From assembly GCA_910587395.1 (NCBI GenBank), contig CAJULJ010000012.1:1-60568 (forward strand): DNA of 60,568 nucleotides, given 5' to 3'. The stretch comes from an uncultured Oscillospiraceae bacterium. Its GTDB lineage: Bacteria; Bacillota; Clostridia; Oscillospirales; Oscillospiraceae. Below the pieces are notes generated by a model that was not told where the DNA came from, ran no database searches, and worked only from the letters and a program-made list of their open reading frames with translations. The stretch's first letter is position 1. Each line of letters starts with the position of its first letter. This document shows positions 32,667 through 42,113 of this stretch, piece after piece. The position numbers and the translations under genes are program-made.

Positions 32667-33929
32667 ATGTTTGAAAAAACCGAAGTAAAAGAAATCAACC
32701 GCGCGGTGCTGGTGGGGCTGAACGCCCCCAGCCTGAACCGAGAGGAAAACGCCACCGACGAATCCCTGGAGGAGCTTGCAGCCCTGCTGGACACGGCGGG
32801 GGGTGTCTGCCTGGGGACGGTGCTGCAAAACAAGCCCTCTCCCGACCCGCGCACCTTTATCGGCGAGGGCAAGACGGAGGAGGTCAAGGAGCTGGTCCAC
32901 CAGCTGGGGGCGGACATCGTGATTTTTGACAACCCGCTGTCCCCCTCCCAGCAGCGGGTGCTCACCGAAGAGCTGGGCGTGACGGTCATGGACCGCTCCG
33001 CCCTGATTCTGGACATCTTCGCCAAGCGGGCCCGCACCAGCGAGGGACGGCTCCAGGTGGCGCTGGCGCAGTACAAGTACCTGCTGCCCCGTCTGACGGG
33101 CATGTGGAAGCACCTGGAGCGCCAGGAGGGTGCCATCGGCACCCGCGGTCCCGGCGAAACCCAGATGGAGACCGACCGGCGGCTCATCCACCGGAAGATT
33201 GACAAGCTGGAGGAGGATTTGAAGGATGTCCGCCGGGTCCGGGCCACCCAGCGGGAGCGGCGGGAGAAAAACGAAGTCCCTGTGGTCGCCATCGTGGGCT
33301 ACACCAACGCAGGCAAGTCCACCCTCCTGAACGCCCTCACCGGGTCGGACATCCCCGCCAACGACCGCCTCTTTGACACCCTGGACACCACCACCCGAAT
33401 GCTGGAAATCTCGGATACCTGCACGGTGCTCATTTCGGACACGGTGGGCTTTATCTCCAAGCTGCCCCACCAGCTGGTGGACGCCTTCAAGGCCACCCTG
33501 GAGGAGCTGACCTTTGCCGACCTGCTTTTACACGTCATCGACGCCTCCGATCCCAATTGGCGGGAGCAGGCGGAGGTGGTGGACAAGCTGATTCAGGAGC
33601 TGGGCGCGGCGGAAACGCCCCGGCTGGAGGTGTTCAACAAGTGCGACAGGTTCGTGGGGGACATCCTGCCCCACGGAGAGGACATGGTGTCCATCTCCGC
33701 CAAGACCGGGGCGGGGGTGGACGGCCTGCTGTCCGCCATCGGGAAGCGGCTGGACGCGGGGGCGCGCCGGGTGGAGCTGCGCCTGCCCTACGACAAGGGC
33801 GGTATCCTGGACCAGCTCTACCGGGAGGCCAAGGTGGAGAAGGTGGAGTACGGCGAGGCCATTGAGGTCACCGCCGTGTGCACGCCCAAGACCCTGGGAC
33901 AGCTGGGGGAGTACCTGGCGGAAAAATGA
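32667..33929 (+). CDS. hflX: Ribosome-associated GTPase HflX
   Basis: 420-aa HflX: N-terminal domain with NPLSPSQQRVLTEELGVTVMDR, the GPGETQMETDRRLI hinge, then the G domain with G1 GYTNAGKST, G2 region DRLFDTLDTTTR, G3 DTVGFI and G4 NKCD. It splits or rescues stalled 70S ribosomes under stress. It lies 5 bases after the HxlR gene, with a weak ribosome site, so they are probably co-transcribed. A terminator follows. Confidence 0.96.
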   Translation: MFEKTEVKEINRAVLVGLNAPSLNREENATDESLEELAALLDTAGGVCLGTVLQNKPSPDPRTFIGEGKTEEVKELVHQLGADIVIFDNPLSPSQQRVLTEELGVTVMDRSALILDIFAKRARTSEGRLQVALAQYKYLLPRLTGMWKHLERQEGAIGTRGPGETQMETDRRLIHRKIDKLEEDLKDVRRVRATQRERREKNEVPVVAIVGYTNAGKSTLLNALTGSDIPANDRLFDTLDTTTRMLEISDTCTVLISDTVGFISKLPHQLVDAFKATLEELTFADLLLHVIDASDPNWREQAEVVDKLIQELGAAETPRLEVFNKCDRFVGDILPHGEDMVSISAKTGAGVDGLLSAIGKRLDAGARRVELRLPYDKGGILDQLYREAKVEKVEYGEAIEVTAVCTPKTLGQLGEYLAEK

Positions 33930-33941
33930 ATACGGAATGGG

Positions 33942-33976
33942 AAAAGGGAAGCCGGGTTTTTGGCTTCCCTTTTCTG
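33942..33976 (+). terminator. Terminator of hflX
   Basis: 12-bp stem AAAAGGGAAGCC / GGCTTCCCTTTT (33942-33953 with 33962-33973) ending in a T-rich stretch. Confidence 0.85.
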
Positions 33977-33984
33977 CTTCAGCG

Positions 33985-33993
33985 TGATATAAT
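33985..33993 (+). promoter_or_regulatory. Extended -10 promoter of proBA
   Basis: TGA-TATAAT (33985-33993), 28 bases before the proB start; the -35 region overlaps the hflX terminator and is poor. Confidence 0.6.
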
Positions 33994-34021
33994 GGTAAAA
34001 ACCAGACTGTGAGGGAACACT

Positions 34022-34810
34022 ATGAAGATCGTGGTCAAAGTGGGCACCTCCACCCTGGCCCACTCCACCGGACGGCTGAACATCCGCCGGGTGGAGGAGC
34101 TGGTGAAGGTGCTGTCCGATTTGAAGAACGCGGGGCACCGGCTCATCCTGGTATCCTCCGGGGCCATCGGCATGGGGGTGGGCAAGCTGAACCTGCCCGG
34201 CCGTCCGGCGGATATGCCCACCAAGCAGGCCGCCGCCGCCGTGGGCCAGTGCGAGCTGATGTACACCTACGACAAGCTTTTCGCCGGGTATAACCACACC
34301 GTGGCCCAGCTGCTGCTGACGGCGGAGGATGTGAACTATCCCCAGCGGCGGCAGAATTTCGAGAACGCCATGAACCGCCTGCTGGAGCTCAACGCCCTGC
34401 CCATCGTCAACGAGAACGACGCGGTGGCTACGGATGAGGTGGGCGTGTCCACCACCATCGGGGAAAACGACACGCTGTCCGCCATTGTGGCCCAGTGCGT
34501 GGGGGCGGATTTGCTCATTTTGCTCAGCGACATCAATGGGCTGTACACCAGCGACCCCAGAAAGGACCCGAACGCCGCCCTCATCCCCGAGGTGCGGGAG
34601 ATCACCCCGGAGCTGAAAGCGCTGGCGGGCGCTCCCGGCTCCGCTTTGGGCACCGGAGGGATGGCCACCAAATTGAAGGCGGCGGAGATCGTCATGGCCC
34701 GCGGCTGCGACATGGTCATTGCCAACGGCCAGAATCCCGAGCTGCTGTATGACATCGCTGCGGGAAAGCACACCGGCACCCGCTTCATCGGAAGGAGAGA
34801 GGTCCAATGA
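34022..34810 (+). CDS. proB: Glutamate 5-kinase
   Basis: 262-aa amino-acid-kinase-fold enzyme: MKIVVKVGTSTLAHSTGRLN, VSSGAIGMGVGKL, NENDAVATDEV, LSDINGLYTSDP and GTGGMATKLKAAEI. First step of proline synthesis (glutamate to glutamyl-5-phosphate). The C-terminal PUA domain of longer ProB proteins is absent, as in many Firmicutes. Overlaps proA by 4 bases (ATGA). Confidence 0.97.
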   Translation: MKIVVKVGTSTLAHSTGRLNIRRVEELVKVLSDLKNAGHRLILVSSGAIGMGVGKLNLPGRPADMPTKQAAAAVGQCELMYTYDKLFAGYNHTVAQLLLTAEDVNYPQRRQNFENAMNRLLELNALPIVNENDAVATDEVGVSTTIGENDTLSAIVAQCVGADLLILLSDINGLYTSDPRKDPNAALIPEVREITPELKALAGAPGSALGTGGMATKLKAAEIVMARGCDMVIANGQNPELLYDIAAGKHTGTRFIGRREVQ

Positions 34811-36063
34811 CTACGTTAGAGCTGCTTCAGCACGCGAAACGCGCCAAGAGCGCCATGGCGCTGGCAAGTCCCGACGTGAAAAACAGCGCGCTGGCCGCCA
34901 TGGCCGGCGCGCTGGAGGAACATACCCAGGCCATCCTGGCGGCCAATGCCCTGGACCTGGAGGCGGCGAAGGGCGCCGTGTCCGACGTGATGCTGGACCG
35001 TCTGGCCCTTAATCCGGAACGCATCAAAGGCATGGCCGGCGGCGTGCGGGAGGTGGCGGCTCTGCCCGACCCGGTGGGGCTGGTCCTGCGCCGGGAGGTG
35101 CGGCCCAACGGGTTGGTGATTGAAAAGACCGCTGTCCCCATGGGGGTTGTCGCCATCATCTACGAAAGCCGGCCCAACGTCACTTCCGACGCGGCAGCGC
35201 TGGCGCTGAAGGCGGGTTCCGCCTGCGTGCTGCGCTGCGGCAAGGAAGCCCACCGCTCCGCCGCCGCCATTGTGACGGCTCTGCGCCGGGGGCTGGCCGC
35301 CGCCGGGCTGCCCCAGGACGCGCTGTGGCTGGTGGAGGACACCACCCGGCAGAGCGCCAACGAGCTGATGACCGCCTCCGGGCTGGTGGACCTGCTGATC
35401 CCCCGCGGCGGCGCGGGGCTCATCCGGGCCTGTGTGGACAACGCCACCGTGCCTGTGATCGAGACGGGTACGGGTATCTGTCATGTCTATGTGGATCAGG
35501 ACGCCGATTTGGATATGGCGCTGTCCATCATGGAGAACGCCAAGTGCTCCCGGCCCAGCGTGTGCAACGCCGCCGAGGTCTGCTTGGTGCATGAGGACGT
35601 GGCCGGGGCCTTTCTGCCGCGGCTGAAGGAGCTGCTGGTGGACGCCCGCGCCGTTCAGGGCCTGCCGCCGGTGGAGCTGCGGCTGGATGAAAAGGCCGCG
35701 GCCATCATTCCCGGCACGCCCGCCGGGCCGGATGACTTCGACACCGAATTTTTGGACTATATTCTGGCGGTCAAGGTGGTGGGCGGCGTGGACGCCGCCG
35801 CCGCCCACATTGCCGCCCACTCCACCGGGCACTCGGAGGCCATTGTCACCGCCAGTGAGGAAGCCGCCCGCCGGTTCACCACCCTGGTGGACTCCGCCGC
35901 CGTGTATTGGAACGCCTCCACCCGGTTCACCGACGGGGGCGTGTTCGGGCTGGGGTGTGAGATGGGCATCTCCACCCAGCGGCTCCACGCCCGGGGGCCC
36001 ATGGGGCTGGCGGAGCTGTGCGCCTATAAATATATCGTCAAGGGAACGGGACAGGTGCGCTGA
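34807..36063 (+). CDS. proA: Glutamate-5-semialdehyde dehydrogenase (gamma-glutamyl phosphate reductase)
   Basis: 418-aa NADPH-dependent reductase of the aldehyde dehydrogenase fold: PMGVVAIIYESRPNVT, RGGAGLIRACV, and the catalytic Cys in NAKCSRPSVCNAAE. Second step of proline synthesis, coupled to proB by an ATGA overlap. Full length. Convergent with the DUF6512-like gene 1 base downstream, with no terminator between them. Confidence 0.97.
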   Translation: MTTLELLQHAKRAKSAMALASPDVKNSALAAMAGALEEHTQAILAANALDLEAAKGAVSDVMLDRLALNPERIKGMAGGVREVAALPDPVGLVLRREVRPNGLVIEKTAVPMGVVAIIYESRPNVTSDAAALALKAGSACVLRCGKEAHRSAAAIVTALRRGLAAAGLPQDALWLVEDTTRQSANELMTASGLVDLLIPRGGAGLIRACVDNATVPVIETGTGICHVYVDQDADLDMALSIMENAKCSRPSVCNAAEVCLVHEDVAGAFLPRLKELLVDARAVQGLPPVELRLDEKAAAIIPGTPAGPDDFDTEFLDYILAVKVVGGVDAAAAHIAAHSTGHSEAIVTASEEAARRFTTLVDSAAVYWNASTRFTDGGVFGLGCEMGISTQRLHARGPMGLAELCAYKYIVKGTGQVR

Positions 36064-36064
36064 C

Positions 36065-36586
36065 CTAGACCGGAATGGTCAAAAACGTCCTCACCGCGCC
36101 GCTCAAATCGGCGAACAGCGCCGTGTCCGGCGGGAAGAACGTGAACCACACGATGAGGGCCCCCAGCAGGGCGGACAGCGCCACCGCCGCCTTGTCCGTC
36201 CCCGGCCACTCGCACAGCGGCCACAGCATTCGAGGCAGCAGGAACCCCATCGCCAGCAGCACGAAATACAGCGTCAGGTCCACATACAGGCTCTCCCCCC
36301 GAAGGATGATGTGGTAGAGGTACCCCGTTCCCAGCATGGCCAGACAGGTCACCAGGCCGCTCAGCAGCCAGGGTGTGCGGCCGGACCCGCCGCCCCGGCC
36401 CAGCAGCAGCGCCGCCCCCAGCAGGGGAACGTACAGCAGCTTCACATGCTCCCAGACGCTCTCCCGCACCGGGGAAACGAGGGCCAGGACGGGGTTGGGG
36501 AGCCACTGGAACAGAAAGTGAAGCAGTATTCCTGCCGCAGCGGCAGTCAAGTAGTATAGAATCAGTTTTTTGGTCGATTTTTCCAT
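36065..36586 (-). CDS. DUF6512-like integral membrane protein
   Basis: 173-aa protein with about five transmembrane segments (about 8-30, 48-62, 70-90, 100-118, 132-150). The block NPVLALVSPVRESVWEHVKLLY (cited as residues about 31-52) matches the SPVNESVWEHLK pattern of the DUF6512 family. No function is known. The start at 36586 has GAGGT 6 bases upstream; the in-frame GTG two codons earlier touches that site. Confidence 0.8.
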   Translation of the reverse strand: MEKSTKKLILYYLTAAAAGILLHFLFQWLPNPVLALVSPVRESVWEHVKLLYVPLLGAALLLGRGGGSGRTPWLLSGLVTCLAMLGTGYLYHIILRGESLYVDLTLYFVLLAMGFLLPRMLWPLCEWPGTDKAAVALSALLGALIVWFTFFPPDTALFADLSGAVRTFLTIPV

Positions 36587-36894
36587 AGCCACACCTCATT
36601 TCATGATACAAGGTATGCTGCGGTTTGGGCAGACTATGTTTGAACTGGTCCCATTTTTTCTGCGCGTTTTGTCGAATGTTGTCCAAATTTAACCAGAAAC
36701 GCCGGTATTTCCCAGTATAAAGGCGGGAACGCTTTGCGGCGCGGCATCCGCCGCTGCGGCCCTGTCAAACCCGCCTTACTTTGCCACGATGAAAATCCGG
36801 CTCCGCCGCCATATTAACAAGGCGGGCGTTGGGGCGCTTGTGGAGTATTGTTCCGCAGCCGCCCGGATACCCGCCAGTTTCAAAAAGGCGGTGA
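36587..36894. other. Intergenic region upstream of spoIVB with a Spo0A box
   Basis: No gene seen. It holds TTTTGTCGAA (36667-36676), a perfect match to the Spo0A box, and a small GC hairpin around 36735-36765. A SigF/SigG promoter for spoIVB was looked for but none matched convincingly. Confidence 0.55.
36667..36676 (+). promoter_or_regulatory. Spo0A box upstream of spoIVB
   Basis: TTTTGTCGAA agrees with the consensus TTTTGTCRAA at every position. It lies 219 bases before spoIVB and 81 before the divergent DUF6512-like gene, so either could be the target. Confidence 0.5.
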
Positions 36895-37947
36895 ATGGAT
36901 TTGAATGAAGAGGCAAGACCATTTATGGGGACGGCGGTCCTTCGGGGGCTGGGACTGCTGCTGGCGGCGGTGCTGACCATGAGTCCTCTTATGACCGTGG
37001 CCCGGGCCGGCGCGGTCACGGTGGTGCCGGTGGGCAAGGCGGTGGGCATCAAGCTCTTTTCCGACGGCGTGGTGGTGGTGGGAACCTCCGAAATTGCCAC
37101 CGAAAACGGCAATGTGAACCCGGCCAAGGCCTGTGGATTGCGTGAGGGCGACATCATCACCCACATCAATTCCACTGAGGTGGACACCATTGAGGAGGTC
37201 TCCGCTCTGCTCCAGGAGCTGGAGGGGGAGGCCATGAGCATCCGGGCCATCCGGGACGACAAGCAGGTGCAGCTCACCGCCACGGCGGCGCTGTGCTCTG
37301 CGGACGGAGCCTACAAGCTGGGGGCTTGGATTCGAGATTCCATGGCGGGCATCGGCACGGTGACCTTCTACTGCCCGGACACCGGGGCCTTCGGAGCGCT
37401 GGGGCACGGCATCAACGACGTGGATACCGCCCTGCTCATGCCCTTGGACAGCGGCTCCATCCTGCCCGCCACCGTCGCGGGGGTGGAGAAGGGCAAGGCC
37501 GGAGACCCGGGCCAGCTTCAGGGGGTGTTTGACACCGATTCCACGCTGGGGCTGCTCCACGCCAACACCAGCGGCGGCGTGTTCGGCGTGATGGCGGACA
37601 GCGGCTGGGTGGAGGGAACTCCCGTGGAAGCGGCCCAGCGCAGTGAGGTCCAGTCCGGCGAGGCCAGCATCCTGTGCAATATCTCCGGCGACCGGGTGGA
37701 GGAGTACGGCATTGAGATTTCCAAAGTTTTTGCTGAGAACCCCGACGACTGCCGGGACTATCTCATCAAGGTCACGGACCAGCGGCTGCTGGACGCAACC
37801 GGCGGCATCGTGCAGGGTATGTCCGGCTCTCCGATCCTTCAAAATGGGAAAATCGTGGGCGCCGTGACCCACGTTCTGGTGGACGACCCCGCCAGCGGCT
37901 ACGGTATCTATGTGGGGCGGATGCTCCAACAGGCCGCAGTCGGATAA
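36895..37947 (+). CDS. spoIVB: SpoIVB peptidase
   Basis: 350-aa secreted serine peptidase (S55) that in spore formers activates the SigK checkpoint from the forespore side. N-terminal hydrophobic signal/anchor (about 15-38), PDZ domain (about 75-125; LREGDIITHINSTEV) and peptidase domain with the triad H171 (GALGHGI), D295 (VTDQRLL) and S310 (VQGMSGSP), whose spacing matches H236/D363/S378 of B. subtilis closely. In most spore formers it lies right next to spo0A; here a RelA/SpoT gene separates them. Confidence 0.96.
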   Translation: MDLNEEARPFMGTAVLRGLGLLLAAVLTMSPLMTVARAGAVTVVPVGKAVGIKLFSDGVVVVGTSEIATENGNVNPAKACGLREGDIITHINSTEVDTIEEVSALLQELEGEAMSIRAIRDDKQVQLTATAALCSADGAYKLGAWIRDSMAGIGTVTFYCPDTGAFGALGHGINDVDTALLMPLDSGSILPATVAGVEKGKAGDPGQLQGVFDTDSTLGLLHANTSGGVFGVMADSGWVEGTPVEAAQRSEVQSGEASILCNISGDRVEEYGIEISKVFAENPDDCRDYLIKVTDQRLLDATGGIVQGMSGSPILQNGKIVGAVTHVLVDDPASGYGIYVGRMLQQAAVG

Positions 37948-37957
37948 AATATAAACA

Positions 37958-37992
37958 GCCGGGGGGACGGCTGACGCCGTTCCCCCGGCCAA
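37958..37992. terminator. Strong hairpin between spoIVB and the RelA/SpoT gene
   Basis: 13-bp GC-rich stem GCCGGGGGGACGGC / GCCGTTCCCCCGGC (with one wobble) and TGAC loop between two convergent stops. Confidence 0.75.
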
Positions 37993-38012
37993 TATTTGGG
38001 TTGATGGGACAA

Positions 38013-39074
38013 TTAATTAGGGTGCCGCTTCTCGATGTCGAAGTGACCGGGCTTGTATTCTTTGAGGGTTATATATTGTTCCAAATGATCTTTGCTGACG
38101 CCTAAATTTTTCCAGTGTTCAAGAGCAGCGTTATTAAGCACCGTCCAATGGGCTTTCCAGGCGTAGTCAAAATATTTCTTTGTATCTTTTAAGATCATGG
38201 CAACATGCAGAATTCCCACATAATTTGTAGACGATGCCCCAGCCCATTCAGCCGGAGTTTTCTGAGCAAGCAGCTCGTTTAGACCTTGAAGGGTTTTGAT
38301 GCCGAAATCGGACAGTTCGGCGACCAGTTCCACGTCGTTTGTCGAGTAATGACGTGAGAGCTTTTCATGGTCGTAATCTTTAAAATACTCCTTCAAAAAT
38401 TGGAGCAGCGAAGTAGAGTCGATGGGGATGTTCAGATTTCCCTCTTTGGTTTGAGATTTTACGTGTGTGGCATAATGGTCGATCTCCTGGGACAGTGCGT
38501 TGAATTCCTGGTCCATAAGCTCCAGCGTCCCGGCTACCAGATAAAATTTCCGCCTGATTTCCAGGGGGAGCACACCGGCAAATTTATAGCTGCGGTCATG
38601 CTCGATCTCCGCCCAGGCGTGCTGGAGCAGGGAACGCACCTGGATTTCAAAGCAGAGGCCCTTGAAGCGTTTATATTCCCTCAGCTTCAGACGTTCATCA
38701 TCGATTTTGGCGATGTAATGGACAGAGAGGTAACCGACCTGGTCCACGCCCATTTTCTGAGCCTTGTCCCCCGAGTTTTTCTCATCGATCAAAAATTCCT
38801 GCTCAATAAGTGCGCATACCTTCTGGACCTCTTCCGTAGTATGGGTGATGATGCGCAGTCCGGCCACATCCATGATCTGTTCGGGGGCTGTGTAGGCTTT
38901 CTGTTCCCATTTTGCTAAAAGGCTGCGTTTTTCTTTCAATCTGCCGCCCACGCTGTGATATGGAATGGATTCGTCCTTCAACAGCGTGGTCAGAAGCCGC
39001 TCTACGGTGGTGATTAAATCTTGATACTGTGAGTGATTTTGATCGTACCAGGCTCCGATATCTGTTCGTCCCAC
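38013..39074 (-). CDS. RelA/SpoT-domain (p)ppGpp synthetase-like protein
   Basis: 353-aa protein with a stand-alone alarmone-synthetase domain: RLKEKRSLLAKW (45-56), DVAGLRIIT (69-77), GYLSVHYIAK (114-123) and EIQVRSLLQHAWAEIEHD (143-160), all key motifs kept. There is no HD hydrolase domain and no TGS/ACT. A roughly 160-residue C-terminal part of unknown fold follows. AT-richer than its neighbours (many AAA, TTT and ATT codons), suggesting transfer. It sits in reverse between spoIVB and spo0A. It could be a small alarmone synthetase or a toxic/defence synthetase (toxSAS/CapRel-like); no antitoxin gene is visible beside it. Confidence 0.88.
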   Translation of the reverse strand: MGRTDIGAWYDQNHSQYQDLITTVERLLTTLLKDESIPYHSVGGRLKEKRSLLAKWEQKAYTAPEQIMDVAGLRIITHTTEEVQKVCALIEQEFLIDEKNSGDKAQKMGVDQVGYLSVHYIAKIDDERLKLREYKRFKGLCFEIQVRSLLQHAWAEIEHDRSYKFAGVLPLEIRRKFYLVAGTLELMDQEFNALSQEIDHYATHVKSQTKEGNLNIPIDSTSLLQFLKEYFKDYDHEKLSRHYSTNDVELVAELSDFGIKTLQGLNELLAQKTPAEWAGASSTNYVGILHVAMILKDTKKYFDYAWKAHWTVLNNAALEHWKNLGVSKDHLEQYITLKEYKPGHFDIEKRHPN

Positions 39075-39253
39075 ATGAATCCCTCCTGCTTTTCGGCATA
39101 TTTCTACATTATTTTATATATTACCACGTTCAACAGATAAAATCAATAGGAACGGGTTTTGCTTTTACAGGTCTTTCATGCGTATCTCAATGGCGGGTGA
39201 ATACTAAATGTAATATCTGTTTTTCTGATTCCAAAATTCGACGAAAGCCCGGT

Positions 39254-39272
39254 TTCGACAGCGGATGTCGAA
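39254..39272 (+). promoter_or_regulatory. Inverted pair of Spo0A boxes
   Basis: TTCGACA and TGTCGAA separated by GCGGA form a perfect dyad of two 0A cores; a third near-match TTCGACG lies at 39237-39243. The position upstream of spo0A fits autoregulation as known in B. subtilis and Clostridium. Confidence 0.7.
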
Positions 39273-39289
39273 GAAAACTTTGGGAAAAT

Positions 39290-39319
39290 GTGGAAAACCT
39301 TCTTGCCATCTGGGGGAAT
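39290..39319 (+). promoter_or_regulatory. SigH-like promoter of spo0A
   Basis: GTGGAAAAC, about 14 bp, GGGGAAT resembles the SigH pattern (RNAGGAWWW / RNNGAAT) and lies just after the Spo0A boxes. Confidence 0.4.
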
Positions 39320-39426
39320 CTGTGGTATTTTAAGGATACACCAAATTTTGGTAAAACAGAAAGTTAAGGGCCTGCGGAACACAGGCTCTAAAACCTCAGG
39401 TCGAGGACCGGAAAGGAATAGGGAAG

Positions 39427-40191
39427 ATGAGCGATAAGAAGAAGATCGTGCTGGCAGACGCCTCAGAGGAATTCCGTCACATGCTGGTGGATATGATTCA
39501 GGAGGAGGACGACCTGACCGTGTGCGCCCAGACGGGCAGCGGGGAGGAGCTGCTGGACCTGGTGGCCATCCACAAGCCGGATGTGGTGATCATGGATCTG
39601 ACGCTGCCTGGAATGGACGGGATGGACGCGCTGGAGGAGCTGGGCAGTCTGGGAGAGAACCGTCCCCGGATACTGGTGCTGTCCTCCTTCAACACCCCTT
39701 CGCTGGCAGGGCAGGTTGCCCAGAAGGGCGGGGATTATTGTATGCTTAAGCCCTGCCGGATTCAGTCGGTGGTCAGCCGGACCCGGGAGCTGGCCGGAGG
39801 AAAAACGGGTACCCAGATCCAGGAGGAGGCCTCCTCCCGGGACCTGGAGCGGCAGGTCACCGCCATCATACACGATATCGGTGTGCCCGCCCACATCAAG
39901 GGCTACCAGTACCTGCGGGAGGCCATCGGTCTGGCGGTGGACGACATGGAGATCATCAACGCCGTGACCAAGGTATTGTATCCGACGGTGGCAAAGAAAT
40001 ACAATACCACCTCCAGCCGGGTGGAGCGGGCCATCCGCCACGCCATTGAGGTGGCCTGGGATCGGGGCGACCTGGAGACGCTGCAAAAGTATTTCGGCTA
40101 CACCGTGTCCAACGCCAAGGGCAAGCCCACCAACAGCGAGTTTATCGCCATGATCGCGGACCGCATTTCCCTGAACGGGACCTCTGCGTAA
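39427..40191 (+). CDS. spo0A: Sporulation response regulator Spo0A
   Basis: 254-aa master regulator of sporulation. Receiver (1-125) with phospho-acceptor D57 (IMDLTLPGMDG) and K108; the C-terminal DNA-binding domain has VTAIIHDIGVPAHIKGYQYL and SSRVERAIRHAIEVAWDRG, both diagnostic. The acidic pocket reads D11-A12 instead of the usual Asp-Asp (or Glu-Asp) pair, and the switch Thr is Ser86. A GGAAAGGAA site precedes the ATG. Preceded by its own boxes and followed by a terminator. Confidence 0.97.
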   Translation: MSDKKKIVLADASEEFRHMLVDMIQEEDDLTVCAQTGSGEELLDLVAIHKPDVVIMDLTLPGMDGMDALEELGSLGENRPRILVLSSFNTPSLAGQVAQKGGDYCMLKPCRIQSVVSRTRELAGGKTGTQIQEEASSRDLERQVTAIIHDIGVPAHIKGYQYLREAIGLAVDDMEIINAVTKVLYPTVAKKYNTTSSRVERAIRHAIEVAWDRGDLETLQKYFGYTVSNAKGKPTNSEFIAMIADRISLNGTSA

Positions 40192-40205
40192 AGCCGGGTT
40201 TTTAC

Positions 40206-40245
40206 AAAAAGAGCGCCGTACCCACAGGGGCACGGCGCTCTTGAA
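40206..40245. terminator. Bidirectional terminator between spo0A and ahcY
   Basis: AAGAGCGCCGT / ACGGCGCTCTT stem flanked by A-run and T-rich sequence, between convergent stops. Confidence 0.85.
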
Positions 40246-40253
40246 TTATTTTA

Positions 40254-41498
<1,245 letters not shown>

Positions 41499-41534
41499 GT
41501 ATATACTCCCTTTCGAACATGATTTTGTACAGCC

Positions 41535-41563
41535 AGTATATCACAGGGGCGAAACCTTTGCAA
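41535..41563 (-). promoter_or_regulatory. SigA promoter of ahcY
   Basis: Minus strand TTGCAA (41558-41563), 17-bp spacer ending TGA, TATACT (41535-41540). Confidence 0.7.
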
Positions 41564-41568
41564 GTGGC

Positions 41569-42108
41569 CTATATCCTGCTGCAAAATTCCAGAATCTCAT
41601 TTTTCCGCTGTGCAGCCGCCTCTTTGCATTCCACTGAACACAATCCCAGGCTGCCGTAGCAGCCGATTTCTAAATGCCCATAAAAATGTTCGATGCTTTC
41701 AATGATCCGATTGCATTCTTTCATGCTTGGCCCTGTTCTTAATGCGACCGAATATCCTCTTTTCCCATGGGGGATGGATGCGTGCGGCTCATGCGTATTG
41801 CACCATGGAGTGCATCTGTCGATAAAAACCTTAAATTGCCCCGGAATGTCTGCCCAGTATGACGGCGATACGCTCACGATAACATCTGCCCGCTCATACA
41901 GCTTCAGGACCAAACCGACATCGTCATGCTGGACGCACTTGGCCGTGTGATGGCAGCTTCTGCATCCTTTACAGCAATTTATCGTAAAATCATCAATACA
42001 AATGCTGGTAACATCATATTTTTTCGATAAGCTGCTGGAAATGATGTGCGCGATTTCGGCAGTTGCCCCATTCCTGACAGGACTGCAATTCATTACTAGC
42101 GCATTCAT
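41569..42108 (-). CDS. Flavodoxin-fold NAD(P)H-dependent oxidoreductase
   Basis: 179-aa FMN reductase-like protein: MNALVMNCSPVRNGATAEI (FMN phosphate loop), CCKGCRSCHHTAKC cysteine cluster (about 50-63), SPSYWADIPGQFKVFIDR (FMN isoalloxazine contact). Common in Clostridia as iron-sulfur flavoprotein-like oxidoreductases. The start at 42108 lies 5 bases after the pncB stop with no strong ribosome site. Codon use is clearly AT-richer than pncB and ahcY, so it is probably a later insertion behind pncB. Confidence 0.85.
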   Translation of the reverse strand: MNALVMNCSPVRNGATAEIAHIISSSLSKKYDVTSICIDDFTINCCKGCRSCHHTAKCVQHDDVGLVLKLYERADVIVSVSPSYWADIPGQFKVFIDRCTPWCNTHEPHASIPHGKRGYSVALRTGPSMKECNRIIESIEHFYGHLEIGCYGSLGLCSVECKEAAAQRKNEILEFCSRI

Positions 42109-42113
42109 TTGGC

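Larger units (their letters stand above)
39075..39426. other. Regulatory region upstream of spo0A
   Basis: AT-rich, gene-free. It contains three Spo0A-box-like sites (39237-39243, 39254-39260, 39266-39272) and a SigH-like promoter (39290-39319). A weak dyad in 39375-39400 near the start may be part of the leader. Confidence 0.6.
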
